This document shows positions 35,402 through 48,129 of a stretch of 64,000 bases of DNA, in pieces. Source of the stretch: Epiperipatus broadwayi (lineage: Eukaryota; Onychophora; Udeonychophora; Euonychophora; Peripatidae); assembly GCA_028023455.1 (NCBI GenBank), contig JAQFVV010000013.1, positions 10,199,579 to 10,263,578 on the forward strand, written 5' to 3'. The notes beneath the pieces were generated by a model. The model searched no databases and was not told the DNA's origin. It saw nothing but the letters and a program-made list of their open reading frames with translations. The position numbers and the translations under genes are program-made. Each line of letters starts with the position of its first letter. The first letter of the stretch is position 1.

Positions 35402-37829
35402 ACATTTTTTCAATATATTGTGTACCAAAATTTTCAACATTAGATAACTAATAGCCACCCATCTATTGCTAGAGGTATATAGTTCAGTGACTTACTTGAA
35501 TGTGGCTTTGCTGGACGATAACAGTAGCATTCCATGAGAATTACAACAGTCTTTCTTTCCTCTTTATTTCTTGAGTTGAAACAATAGAAATATCCTTAAG
35601 ATTAAGTACAACTACATTGTTTTATCAGTTCCACAGAAATTCCATTACTTGTAAAAATAATAAATATTAAGACTATTTTGAGATTGCTTTAGCAGTACCA
35701 CAAAGACCTGGAGCTTTTCTGTTTAGGGGATTTTAAGAAGTATATCTCTATTCAGGTATGAATACTTCATTAAATGCAATCATTTACATTGTTTGTAAAA
35801 TAGGGATAGAGGAAAATCATGTCATGCAGAAGAATACCACTTACTGATTTAGTACCATCCATTGATTTGGGATTTTTTTATCAGTCATTGAAATTCTGCT
35901 TTTAAATCGATCATATTTAAGACATACCATGATCATTTTATTATTCTGTCATACCGACTATTATATATTTAATCTAAATTAGATTAATCATGATACCATA
36001 AAATTGGAACTCTCCTTTTTTAAAAAAAAGTCTCTAATGACAATACAAACTTGAGAATTGAAATTGATAAGTTTGATGTTCAACAGCCATTAAGATTATT
36101 CCTGGGGCTAACATCATATGAGCCCTATTTTTTTAGTGTAACTATTATTTCATTTTTTCTACTAATCTTTACAACTTCTATTCTTCATATATATATTACA
36201 GACTGCTTAAATTTCTTAGTAAATGCATTTATGGTGTTTAACAGAGCATAAAATTAAATTATTTTAATTAATATATCACACTTAATAATAAATGCAAATA
36301 ATTTTAAGATTAATTGTTAGAAAGACTTTATTAATGCTATTACATATGTTGTAAACCAAATCAAACTTAATATTAAGATGCCCTTTATAATTTAATGAGT
36401 AATTAAATGAAGAACTCTGAGCTCAAGGTCTTTTGGATCGGGGCTCTAGCTCTATTATTTCTAGCGCTCAAACTTTTTATGAACTTTCACGAGTATTTTT
36501 TTAAGTATTATGCTGAATGCATTATAAACGTTTCTTTTGAAAAGTATGCACACATATATTTCCTTTCTTCCTTAAACCAATCATATCAATCAACATTACC
36601 GCAGAATCACCTGCTCACACTTAACCATCACGTTGTATCATCTGTTGTATTTAAACTATTCACAGAAGACAGCATTATAAAGAATTACCAATCCATGCTT
36701 AATCATTTGCAATGATTAATATTTTATAAATCACCTGCTCGCACTTAATTATCACAGTAGTCCAAATTATATTGAATCATTCATGCTGTAGTAAATGAGT
36801 TCAGTTAAAAATTTAGAATAAGTAAAAAATAAATAGAACAAAAGATTTTGCTTAATATATAAGCTTAGATCGGCCTGTAATAATTTAATTAAATCTTATT
36901 TTCTTTCATATATGGATTTTTAAAAATAAATAATAATAATAATAATTTGACATAATTTGGAAATTTTATACTATTAAAATCTACAAAAATGAACTTTGTC
37001 TTTCATTTTCATTTAATTTTTTAATATAATTTAGAAAAAACTAAATTTTTAAATAATCAGTAATATTACACTAAAAATGTAAATATAATACCAGATATTT
37101 CAACAGTACTATGATTAGATACTGCTCACGCTACAAACAAATATTGGCAGAGGAAAAAAAAACTGGAACCAGAGCTTTGATTTTTGCTTATCTACACCTA
37201 TAATTCTTAAAAGACCATGCTATGTATTTTTCAGAATAATAGTGTAAACTTAATATATATATATATTCCAAATATAATACTAGAATTAATTAAGAAATAT
37301 ATGTTTCTAGTAAATGGGAGCTGGTAGGTAATGAGAGAAGAAGCAATAAAACAAGTTGTGTTTCATGGTCTCACAAATAATGACATTATTGTTTTTAATG
37401 ATTTTTATCTTACTTTGTCCATAGTCAAAACTATAGCATCTGATATATTATATTACAGTTAGAAGTCAGAATGCAAAGCGCATGTTTTATGAGCATTTAT
37501 AAATACAGATTGTAAAGCAGCTCACAGACTATTATAATGATTAAAATGATAGATCTTATTCCACTTATATTCAAGATTCTGCATGATTCTGTAAAAGAAT
37601 CAACCGATCAGTGCAAAATTTCAATAATTATTACTGCTAAAGATGATCTTAATACTGAGGTATAAAACTTTTTTAGATAATAGACCACGAATAGGAGTAA
37701 GTTTAACATTGAGTTCACTAAAGAGAAGAATCATAATTGCTTCTATAATAATGATTTTATTATTAGTGATTTATTAAATGAAAACTGACATTTCCTTTTT
37801 GAAAAATAAATTGAATGTGGGGTTTCACA
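35402..37829. other. AT-rich DNA with short duplicated phrases
   Basis: A phrase at 36607-36634 (aatcacctgctcacacttaa ccatcac) recurs at about 36731-36757. The frame at 36407-36715 (plus) spans the first copy and has no domain. A (TA)n tract is at 37252-37265. Nothing else was recognised. Confidence 0.4.
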
Positions 37830-37948
37830 ATCAATATAAAGATTTTTTTTATATGTTAAAGCGTTGACGCGAACCCGGGACGACTGCTTGGAAGGCAGCT
37901 ACGCTAACCGCTAGGCCACCAACGCTTGACGATCAATATAAAGATTTT
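37830..37948 (-). mobile_element. Retroposed tRNA-Gly(UCC)-like insertion with 17-bp target-site duplications
   Basis: The 17-bp word atcaatataaagatttt stands on both sides (37830-37846 and 37932-37948) as an exact target-site duplication. The 85-bp insert reads on the minus strand as a tRNA: GCGTTGGTGGCCTAGCGGTT (acceptor and A box), anticodon arm CTGCCTTCCAAGCAG with anticodon TCC at 37890-37892, then CCCGGGTTCG. About seven bases of the T arm are missing before the closing AACGC (37861). An AT-rich tail (taacatataaaa) follows the 3' end. It is 65 nt instead of the usual ~72, so it is not a working tRNA gene but a LINE-mobilised tRNA or very short SINE. Confidence 0.88.
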
Positions 37949-39290
37949 AAGGCAGAAATTCCACATCTTTTTGATGCATTGACATTAACACAAATGTGGA
38001 AAATGATATTATAATTCTATTAAGTGTAAAGAAAGCATTTCTTTATATGGAATAAATGGACTGAATATTTTGATACTTTGAAAAAATTAAATAAAAATTG
38101 AAACAATAGCTTTTATTGGTATATTCGTTCTATCTACTCATTTAGATCTGGATATAAATATCCCATTCAAAAATTAAAATAATCTATTTCTATTGTTACT
38201 GTTATTTTCAGCTTTCTTATTGACATCAATGATATTATGTATTTATTTTTTAATTTTATATTATGTAAAAGTGATATGTCATTATTTTCTATATAAGCAT
38301 ATCACAGTAATTGGGTAGAAATTAATGATCACCATCCTAGCATTACAAACATATCACTAAGATCATTTTGCAGCTGACTTTATTTTAGGAGAAAGGAGTG
38401 TTTTACATTGCATCCACTTCTTGTCATCTTGTATTCACTGTGTGCTTTTTAATCTAATATCTTGAAATTTTTAAATACCTTAAAGTTGTGAACTTAGTTA
38501 GTAATTATACAATTTTAATAATTTTGGCTATAATCTATAATATTCTTATTACAGAGAGATCTCATACTATAGTAATTATTTATTATTTTTTATAATTGTG
38601 ATCTGTATTCTAAATACAGAGTAAGTTTAATTTTTTTTTTTTTCAAATAATTAAAAAATTTCACAATTAGCTCCTTTTTTTTCCAGGCAGCCAATCAATA
38701 ATTAATCTATCTTGTTATCTAATATTGTTTAATAAATTGATAGCTAGCTATTTTTGGTTGGAATTTATGAGCTTGTAAGTGATACTAGGTGTATTGATAT
38801 TAAAACAATATTTAATTTTAATCATCCTCTTATTTTATTTGAAGATTGATAATGTATGTTATTAATGTAAAGAATTTATTATAGTCATAATGTAGCTCTA
38901 AACTGTTATGGAAGTAATTAGCAACAGGAATCCCTCCCTAAATGATGATCAAATATAGATCCATACATACACAGCATTTAAATGAAAAAATTAAATATAT
39001 TACATACACATAAAACTGATATTTACTTTATTATTTCAAAACTAAATCTGTTTCAAAATATTTCTTTTAAGTATATTTTGAACTTTTGAAATAATTCAGT
39101 TATAAAATAATTGCTTACGTGAATCAGTTGATAAGGATATTTCAAGAGTCACCTGTTTGAGAGTTCATTAGCTTGCCAGGTCCCTAACTTAAAGTTCAAA
39201 TCTGGATAAAGATATTTTCAAGTATATGAGAATTTTTGAAATAAGCTGTTTTTTTTTTTTAAGAATTCAACAATGTAACCTTTTAATGAT
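37949..39290. other. AT-rich DNA; SINE-like scrap next to the satellite
   Basis: At about 39155-39210 agcttgccaggtccctaact followed by taaagttcaaatctgg resembles a decayed tRNA B-box region, so a SINE scrap may abut the satellite. Otherwise nothing was recognised. Confidence 0.35.
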
Positions 39291-40262
39291 TGGTATCATT
39301 GTAATTGAAATTAGGCAGATAAATATCATACACTACTTACAAAAGAAAACACAATTGCATAACTTTTCATTGTAATTAAAATTGGGCAGATGTATGTCAT
39401 ACACTACTTACAAGAGAAAACACAATTGCATAACTTTTCATTGTAAATGAAACTGGGCAGATGAATGTCATACACCACTTACAAAAGAAAACACAATTGC
39501 ATAACTTTTCATTGTAATTGAAATTGGGCAGATGAATGTCATACACTATTTACAAAAGAAAACACAATTGCATAACTTTTCATTGTAATTGAAACCGGGC
39601 AGATGAATGTCATACACTACTTACAAAAGAAAACACAATTGCATAACTTTTCATTGTAATTGAAATTGGGCAGATGAATGTCATACACTACTTACAAAAG
39701 AAAACACAATTGCATAACTTTTCATTGTAATTGAAATTGGGCAGATGAATGTCATACACTACTTACAAAAAAAACACAATTGCATAACTTTTTAATGTAA
39801 TTGAAACTGGGCAGATGAATGTCATACAACACTTACAAAAGAAAACACAATTGCCTAACTTTGCATTGTAAATGAAATTGGGCAGATGAATGTCATACAC
39901 CACTTACAAAAGAAAACACAATTGCATAACTTTTCATTGTAATTGAAATTGGGCAGATGAATGTCATACACTACTTACAAAAGAAAACACAATTGCATAA
40001 CTTTTCATTGTAATTGAAATTGGGCAGACGAAGGTCATACACTACTTTCAAAAGAAAACACAATTGTATAACTTTTCATTGTAATTAAAAGTGGGTAGAT
40101 GAATGCCATATACTACTTACAAAAGAAAACACAATTGCATAACTTTTCATTGTAATTGAAATTGGGCAGATAAATGTCATACACTACTTACAAAAGAAAA
40201 CACAACTGCATAACTTTTCATTATAATTGAAATTGGGCAGATGAAGAAAGCATCATTGCATA
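39291..40262. repeat. Satellite array, 71-bp unit, about 13.5 copies
   Basis: The word cattgtaatt begins successive units at 39297, 39368, 39439 and 39510, and the last is at 40219. That gives 13 periods of 71 bp. The unit consists of cacttacaaaagaaaacaca, attgcataacttttcattgt and aattgaaattgggcagatga, followed by atgtcatacacta. Most copies differ at a few positions. One has a shortened A run (39768). The outermost units are the most diverged, as in arrays homogenised by unequal exchange. It is not a CRISPR array, because there is no separation into identical repeats and unique spacers. Confidence 0.97.
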
Positions 40263-42880
40263 ACTTTTATCATTGGATAGTGAGATGTCAACTGATTATT
40301 AACACTTAGATAATATTTTACTTTGCTAAATAGCATTCTATTAAATGATTGAATTTATGGCAGTTTTTTCCTATTATTTCCCTTAAATATTGCTTTAAAA
40401 ATATTGACTATATATTTATGAGAAATTTGTGAATATGTTATTATAAAACAATTTCTTTATTGTTTAAATTTTTATTTTATTATTTGCATCAAGAAGAATC
40501 TACCATGTAGGATTGAAACATATAGCAATCGATCAAAACATATAGCAATCGATCAACTTCAAGTTTTCTGAGAGATGTAAGTGGAGGATTTTGATAACTC
40601 ATTCGTTGTTTAAAATAACCAACAATACAGTAATATCATTTCTTTTCTTTTTTTTAATTTTTCAACCATTTTTTTTAATTCCTTCTAATTGTTTTGGTTA
40701 ATTTGTGGGATCTCAGAAGAAGATTATACATTTATCCAAAATAATCTTTAAAAATGCAAAAAAGGCAATGTTATTGTATTAAATGGATTAATTAAGAGAT
40801 TGTGAAAATATTGAATCATTATTAATAATGAATAATAGTTTAATCAAGAAAATAAGGTAGTATAAGATATGAGCAATGTTATATGTTATTCTAACCAAGA
40901 TTTAACTATGAGGACTTTTATAAAGCATCACCACTATCCTGAAATATATATAAAAACAACAATGAATAAATATGGTCTTCCAAAATGCCCAAATAATCTA
41001 CAACTATGATACATCTATGAAGAATAATTATTGGACAAAAAAGTCCCAAGATATGGCTTGTCCAAATCATGAGTTTTTCCATGTGTAGATGAAAACAGCC
41101 TGGTTTGCAGGCTTCTTTCTGTGATTTCCAGTTGTCAAGTGGCTGATCTTATATCTGTAAGATCACTACTTCTCCATTATAATGATGTGTCAATGAATAG
41201 CAAATGATAAGACAATTACACATATTATTTGTCTGCAACTAATACATTGTTTTCAGTTTTTTAATATATTAAGTAATTTATACCATTGCTGTTTTATAAC
41301 TACAAATTTTATGTTTTTGGTTTCTTTTAGTAAATAGTGATTTCTAATAGCAATTCTAACAAATTATCCTTGAGATTACTGATCATGAAACTTCAAATAT
41401 TTCAGCAGTTTTAGATAATGGTGATTTAGTTTGGCATACACTAATTAGTAATTTAATCCATATTAACATGCGATCTTTATTCTTAAATGTTTATGAAACT
41501 GATATTAACTACCAGTCAGATATTCCTTACTACCTTCTTGTTTTTTTTTTTTCAAAAATAAATAAATTAGTCAGGTAGATTGACATGATGTCAAGAATAT
41601 AGTGCTAATAACATTTTAGAGGAATCCTAAATGCAAGTTTAAAATGTGGCAAATGATATAAAACTATTTCAGTAATGATTAAATGGATAGTTTTAGCATC
41701 TTAGCAACTTAGGATTAATTTTTTTTAAAATAAAAACAATCATATATATATATATATATTGAAGCAGTCAATCTTAGCTTAAGATTGTGCCTCATGTTTC
41801 TACCTACTAACCTGTGTTTAAATCCCTATATCCCATCCTGCTCCTTTTGTTGTATATATATTTTTTATGTATATATTTGGAATGTGCGCCTAAATTTATA
41901 GTTTAACTTTCAATATTTATGATTATTAATTCTATTATTAATTATTAGTTCTTTTTTTTATTAAAGTATTATAGGTGCGATTCAAATATATATATAGGAG
42001 CAAAATTACTAACAAAAGATTGATTTTTTGTAAATATTTTATTATACGTCATTTTTTAAACTTTTTCTTTTTAAAGTACTTTTTCTATTAAACTGTATAT
42101 TTTTATAAAATCCAATATGGAAGATGCTACAGTTGATTGTCTAAAAATAATTAAGGGTTGGAAGCACTATTGTTTTAATCTGGGGAAGGTATTTTTTTAA
42201 TTAAAGTTTTACTTAAAATGAAATGGGATTAAGATTAGAGATACTTTTGTTAAAAACATGTTGTCAAATCTATTTCTAATCTGGAAATAGATTTGAATTT
42301 ATTTTTGGACGTTATCTTACTGTTGCATCTTCAAAAACAACTGATAAAGAAAAAGTATAAAATGACTGAATTTTGAGTCACAGATTAGATTAGCTACTAT
42401 TGAGAGAAATGATTGTAAATGTATTACACGTCACTTGAAACTTAAATAATGTAGCTGTAAATCCATCCTGCTTGACCCTGTCGGGTCATCATCTTCAGTG
42501 GCCATCTCATTCTGCTGCCCAAGAGGAAGTAAAAGGCTGACATAAGAACCTTAATGCTACTAGAAGCTTGCAGTTATTTAAGATCAATTGCCGTGCATGT
42601 GCAATATTTTAAATCGGACTCTTAAAATTGCCAGGTAACTTTTCAAGCCGTCACTGCAAACTAAATCTAACCTAACTCATCTATCAAGATTTCTTTTAAT
42701 ATATCATTTAACTTTGTTTTTGTTAATATGTAATTTGCTCTTAGTTAATTTCTATATATAATATGTAAATTGCTCTCAAATGATTTCTTTAAATTTAATT
42801 CTATCTCATATGCTCTAACTTTCTTTAATTTTGGTGCGGTCATTTATTTATTACTTGATTTTATGTGTGTTTTTTTTATT
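40263..42880. other. AT-rich DNA with SINE-like scraps
   Basis: A 20-bp phrase, catatagcaatcgatcaa, is doubled at 40517-40556. (TA)n is at 41742-41759. 41760-41850 (gcctcatgtttctacctact, gtgtttaaatccct) and 42470-42560 (tgaccctgtcgggtca, then gccatctcattctgctgccc) look like SINE remnants. The latter resembles gccatctcatattgctgacc at 59830. No gene was seen. Confidence 0.4.
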
Positions 42881-42884
42881 AATT

Positions 42885-43040
42885 TGCCACTCTCAAACAA
42901 ACTGGCGAGCTTAATTTATAAAAATCTTTTCTATCATTTTTATGTAAACCTTCGTGAAGCAAGTTATTAACGTCTCCTTTTAAAACATAATACAGTATTA
43001 ATTAATACGCTCGCCAGATTGTTTTATGTCAACATTTTGT
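42885..43040. repeat. Short inverted repeat
   Basis: Caaacaaactggcgagctta at about 42895 pairs with acgctcgccagattgtttt at about 43008. The arms are about 25-30 bp with mismatches, around a 100-bp loop. It could be a small MITE. No coding content. Confidence 0.5.
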
Positions 43041-43676
43041 TTATGCTTTAATATCAAAAAATATATATATTTGTTTAACTCTGGATTTTCTACCCAGGGA
43101 GAATCCAGATCAATAGCTAATTAATGCTTTGAAATTTAAAAATATTATTTATTCATTTCTAAAAAGGTGACCGATTATTTGTTTTCTATATAACTGCTAG
43201 TTATTTTTTTTCTATACTCTTAAAATAGTCTATGTTTAAAATATCAAATACAGTATTTATATATTCCAGTTATTGTAAAATCAACAAAGGTGGGATTGAT
43301 TTATTTAAAAATAGCAGAAAAGGAATGGGGGTAAATCTTAATATTTCTTTTACTAAATCAAATCTTAATGTATATTTTATTAATTTGAAATCTAAATCTT
43401 AATGTTTCTTTTGCTCAATAAAATCTTCAAGTATATGTTAGTAAATGAAATCTAAATTTCTCTATATATATTATAACTGCATAGCATATTATTTGTCTAA
43501 ATTATAGTATTCAAACAAGGGTCATTTATTTTAAAGCAGTAAAATTTATTCAATGTTGTTAGCGACATGTATCATTACTGCATTTCTGACATTTGGCCGA
43601 TCTTCATGTTCTATATATATGTGCTTCTTAATCTGGGGGTTGCGACAAGATCGAACCCATAAATTTCTTGTTATTT
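43041..43676. other. AT-rich DNA, no gene seen
   Basis: Contains an old direct repeat of the phrase aaatct(t)aatgtttcttttgct near 43335 and 43395. Nothing else is supported. Confidence 0.4.
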
Positions 43677-43866
43677 ATTCCATATAAAATGCCTCTGGTG
43701 GTGATCCCATAAGTTTGGCACATGCTATACATATCACTTCTTCGTATAAAAAGGCCCCTGGCGGTGACCCCTAAGTCTGGCACACACTATGCCCATCCAT
43801 TTCTTCGTATAAAAAGGCCTCTGGCGGTGATCCCTAAGTATGGCACATGCTATGCCCATCCACTTC
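43677..43866. repeat. Minisatellite, 63-bp unit, three copies
   Basis: The unit cttcgtataaaaaggcccct, ggcggtgacccctaagtctg, gcacacactatgcccatcca occurs at 43740 and 43803, with a more diverged copy starting near 43677 (ccatataaaatgcctctggt). The period of 63 bp is a multiple of three, which keeps a frame open across it (43722-43913, repeated LRIKRPLAV). That frame is explained by the repeat. The unit is notably GC-richer than its surroundings. Confidence 0.9.
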
Positions 43867-44735
43867 ATCTTTCATCCAGAAGCACAACTTTTCCTGTTAT
43901 TTCTTGGTTATAATGTCAGCACCGCAAACTTCTCGTATATTTATTTTTTTTGCTTCATGACCCAGTTTTAATGCTCTAATATTAAAATGCGCTCTGCTCA
44001 AAATATATATCAATGCCAAATATTAATAGCTAGATTAATTACCAATGTTATTTCAATCTTATCATACAATCCTACCATTGTAACTTATTTCTATATTTAA
44101 GAGTATCTATATGCCTTGGGAAAAATAAAGCGTTCGTCTTATTATTGTTAAAATAATTTTTCATTAAATATTTTGTCATAGATTCAAATATAATCAAATG
44201 TTTTCAAATATATTTTATTTATTTTCACGACCATAATGGCATGAAAATAATTTATCTTATATGTATAATGAATCTCAGAATGCTCCCCTAAATAATGTTA
44301 GTCACCATGTTTCAGAACCGTAATCCAAAGCGTTAATAGCAATTTTATGTAACTTCTTTCTAATAATTGATTGGCATCTTAATATTGGACCCACCAAAGA
44401 TGTGTGTTTATTTGTAATATATTATTTAGCTAATAAAGAGCATATGAGAAATAATAGCGTGAATGACACTATGTAATCATCTACCGCTTGCTCATTCATG
44501 CACATACTAATGTATATAATTAATTTATAAATGTATAATAATTTGTCAGTATATTAAAATATATTTTATTGTCTAACTTATTTGAGTAGTTCGAATTCCT
44601 TCTTTTCTCCACTTCCAAAAGTAAAGCCTGCTTATATATATTTTAATTTAGTCATAGTTAATAGATGTCTTATTGTTTTGCTCAGCTTTGCTAGTTGGCC
44701 AGATTTAAAATTAATTATCTTGTGCCATAACTACT
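43867..44735. other. AT-rich DNA, no gene seen
   Basis: No supported feature. Confidence 0.45.
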
Positions 44736-44892
44736 ATGTTATTCATTAGGTGTTAGATCTGGGGCTTAGAGAGTGGGTTCGAATCCAGGCTGGTCCCTGA
44801 TCTAAATCTCAGGCTTAACTGGGTTTGACGTACATTTTGTGAGTTCCAGTTCATGTTAGATGGATAAACATGTTTTGACCGGCAAAATATAT
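44736..44892 (+). repeat. tRNA-derived SINE
   Basis: A canonical RNA polymerase III B box, GGTTCGAATCC, lies at 44776-44786 within gagagtgggttcgaatccag. It is followed by a non-tRNA body (ctgatctaaatctcaggctt, aactgggtttgacgtac) and an end ttttgaccggcaaaatatat at 44868-44887. The A box upstream is poor. The end phrase resembles those at 17430 and 30657, suggesting a common 3' tail. Confidence 0.6.
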
Positions 44893-45804
44893 ATAGAAGT
44901 AGACAGTTTTATAAATGCTGAATTATGTAATTAAATTGGAATGTTATTAATGAAAAAAGTAACTCCACATGACACTTGTTTGGGCTACACTCTCATCAAA
45001 TAATTTAGCAAAGATGATAGATTGTCAATCATTTCTAAAATACCTAAAGATAAATAGTAAAACATTTGGTGCACAATTTTATCAATTTTTCAGTAATAGG
45101 TAACATGTAGAATATATTTATTGAAACCAATTTTTTTTTAATAATTATCATATACAGTAAATAATACAAAAATTATTAGAATATCTATTTTCCAAATTGT
45201 CAATATTCCCTTTAGATACAAGAGCCTGAAGAGTTTATTCCAGTATTGGAAGTAGTTTTAATAACTAAAGATTTCTGGATCTATTTTCAAATGAAGATCT
45301 CACTTTGGTCAAATGAATGATTTATTGTAATCAGCTGTTCTTTTTGATAGTTAAGTATTACATAAGTGAGTTATGTAGCTCTGATCTTCTGTCATTTGGC
45401 TTTGCCTTATCCATATGTTTATTTTTATGAATATTTAACTCCTTTCATTTACAATATATAATTTTCATCTACTAATATATTAGATTATGCAATGATATAT
45501 TTCATATTCAAAATTATTCTTCAATAAGTGTTAGTTGCAATTAATATATTCCTAATTTTTAACCTCATTTTTAAAAAAAAAAATCCATTCTTAAACTAAA
45601 TCTTATTAAATCTTTATTAAAATACTCCTATCATATATGCATTTTGTTTTCTATTTTTGTGATAATTTTTAATAATAAAAATCAGCATATTTTATCTTGT
45701 ATCAATTACATATCACAGGTTGAATAATTCTTTTTTTTTTTTTACTTCTGTGACAATTGATTTTGTTTGAGGTAATATTAGTATTTTTTAAATTTAATTT
45801 TTTG
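44893..45804. other. AT-rich DNA, no gene seen
   Basis: No supported feature. Confidence 0.45.
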
Positions 45805-46175
45805 GGAGTAATGGTTAGTGTACTTGCCTATCATGCCTATAACTTTGTGTTTAAATCTGAATAGAATTCCTTTCATGATTTGGGAATTTTTTTTCAAATT
45901 CAAACTGATTTAGATAGCTAGCTCTTGTGAATTCAACTTTACATCCCATTAAAGAGTAAAAGCTTTTCTAGCAATTTCTCTTTATAGGAACTATGAAGAT
46001 GAAACTCATTACTCATTAAGGAGTGGGGATTTTCGTGATTTTTACCTTTTATTTTCTAGCCAAATATAGTTATTTTATTATTCAATAATTGGATCACTAT
46101 CTACATTGACTATGGACTGACTTTTGGGAAGGGGGGGGGATTGTAAATTTGCTGAGAAACTTTCACTTTTAAAAA
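45805..46175 (+). repeat. tRNA-derived SINE, about 370 bp, with a recognisable body
   Basis: The head at 45805-45862 keeps a tRNA-like arrangement: an A-box-like part aatggttagtgtacttgcct and a B-box-like gtgtttaaatct 30-odd bases on. The body (gtgaattcaactttacatcc, aaagcttttctagcaatttc, ttcgtgatttttacc, gggaagggggggggattgta) matches 34540-34770 in the opposite orientation. This ties head and body into one element and gives two copies in the window. Confidence 0.7.
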
Positions 46176-46549
46176 AAATTCCAAATTTTGAATTTCCAAT
46201 TTATTTTATAGTAGAGGAGCATGGTAGATTTTCAAGATAATAAAGAGTGATAGATGAGTCTTGATATATTGACCACAATACCATAACATGAATGTAATGT
46301 GATGCAAGCATCATTACTGATGAGACAACTTTAGTCTTTAAGTCATAAATGTTATACTTTTACTTATCTTAATTAATTCATCTGATATTCTTTCAAATTA
46401 GTTTAACCAAAAATATTCTAGAGAAGCATTATGACTGCTAGAAAAAAATCTCAGGCATTTGAAGTGTAAAACTGTTGTTAAACAGGATATGTTTTTATTT
46501 TTATGGCAATGATTTTGGATTTATTTATAGGATTCTTTATGAATTATGG
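46176..46549. other. AT-rich DNA, no gene seen
   Basis: No supported feature. The LINE fragment that follows may begin somewhat earlier than I can recognise. Confidence 0.4.
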
Positions 46550-47390
46550 ATCAAGATGCAATACAGGTTTGATGGTGGAAATTTTAATTTGAATTATTAA
46601 TAAGACAACAACATTATCGTTTTGACTTTTGTATTTACAATATGCTAATGATTGTATTATCCTTACCATTCAAAAAATGAACTACAAAATATATTTAAAA
46701 TTTTGAATGCAACATATAAAGATTTTAGTTTAATAATTAATATTCAAAAAAATTCTAAGTCCTTTATTTGCCAATGATGGAAAAAAACTTTTCAATATGG
46801 TTAACAAGAAAATGTTATAAATTTAAATGTCTTAGTAGCTTTTTAAGTAGAAAATTGAATTTAGATATTAAGATGCTACATAACCTACAAAATGTTGCTT
46901 CTGTACTCAACAATTTAAAAGATATCATAGTTACTTGTATGCAGAGTTACATTTTGGCCATTTTAATTCTATGAAAGTAAGATGTGAATTCTCTATCAAT
47001 GAATCTTAAGGACATTATAAAAAAATTCATATATAGACATTAATTAATATTCTAACAATATGATGGCAAGATCACAAAATCAACTGGTGTGTTATTCTAC
47101 TTGCTGGACTAATAGTATAGAATCTATTATTGTAAAAAAAAATATCTTCATTAGATTAGCATATGAAATATATAAACTATAACAGGCATTTAAAAAAAGT
47201 ATTTTATGGTAAACTTGAACATAATTTTCAATAAAAAAGGCAACCCCCATTTCCATTATACAGATTATTTTAAAGGCACTCCAAAAAGTACAGTATTAAT
47301 AACCTTAATTGCAAAGATATAGATGAGGATAGAATACAGAAGAGAAGTACAATTAGAGAAAGTCTAAGCATAAGTTCACTGCAGATAAAA
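46550..47390 (+). pseudogene. LINE 3' part: reverse transcriptase catalytic block to C-terminus, decayed
   Basis: In order on the plus strand are RFDGGNFNLNY (about 46568), then QYANDCIILTIQK with the RT catalytic box at 46641-46652, then LQNIFKILNATYKDFSLIIN, and FKCLSSFLSRKLNLDIKM (about 46820). Near 47190-47370 come QVFYGKLEHNFQ, KDIDEDRIQKRSTIRESL. This order matches LINE RTs (YADD, then a GL-I-KT box, a YLGS box, then LFYGEL ... DR ... R). Frames change several times and contain stops. The catalytic YADD is YAND here. Clade is uncertain. It is not part of the same copy as the 32.8-kb piece as far as can be seen. Confidence 0.75.
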
Positions 47391-48129
47391 GGGTCAACAG
47401 GTAATATGTGTGGATTGTGATTTAAAGTTTGATAAGTATATCATAGTAAAATGTATCTCTAATATATTATTATTACTATCACTAGAAATAGTAGTAGTAG
47501 TAATTTTTTCATGGTGTTGAAGTGGCCTTATTTAGTTTGAGTGATTACTAATGATGCAACAAAGATTTTATATATGTAAATTAAATTAGACAGCATCAAA
47601 TAGTATAAAATATATTCAGATAAATAACTTCCTAATTTAAATATACTGTGATTTTTAGCATAATATTCTCTAGTGACAAAGTCCTGATGTGACAAATGAA
47701 AATAAAACATTTTCATTTATTCCTAAGTTGTTGTATGGATTTCTCAACAAACTCTAACATCTATCAATGGAGATAAGTTAGCAGCATGGATATTTTCAAT
47801 GATGAAAATTTTACTCTTGTCAGTGTTAAGATTGTGTTTAACCATCCACATAATAAATTAGTAGCAAATGAAAGTGCATCATTTTCATTGTACTAAATAC
47901 AATAGCACTTTTAAGTTAGACTTTCTATCAAAGTATATTTAAATTAACTAATCGGTCCAATCTATAATTTATATATAATATACATGCATACATACATATT
48001 ATTTTGATAAACACAGAATTAGAATTGGGTTAGTTGTATCAAATAATATTAAGTTAATACTAAGTCAGTACATGCATGGCATTAGTTTTGAATAAAAACA
48101 AATGATAATAAAATTGTAGAGAGAAGAAA
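47391..48129. other. AT-rich DNA between two LINE fragments
   Basis: No recognisable coding relic. It may include decayed LINE sequence. Confidence 0.4.

Noticed and set aside
36407-36715. 102-residue open frame with a possible membrane segment
   Set aside because: No domain, and no homology or splice evidence visible. It spans a short duplicated phrase.
37861-37925. Functional tRNA-Gly(UCC) gene
   Set aside because: The T arm lacks about seven bases and the 3' half cannot pair. The 17-bp target-site duplication shows a retroposed copy.
39291-40262. CRISPR-like regular array
   Set aside because: Whole 71-bp units repeat. There are no unique spacers, and the setting is eukaryotic.
43722-43913. 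63-residue open frame with repeated LRIKRPLAV
   Set aside because: Explained by a 63-bp minisatellite whose period is a multiple of three. No start context or splice sites.
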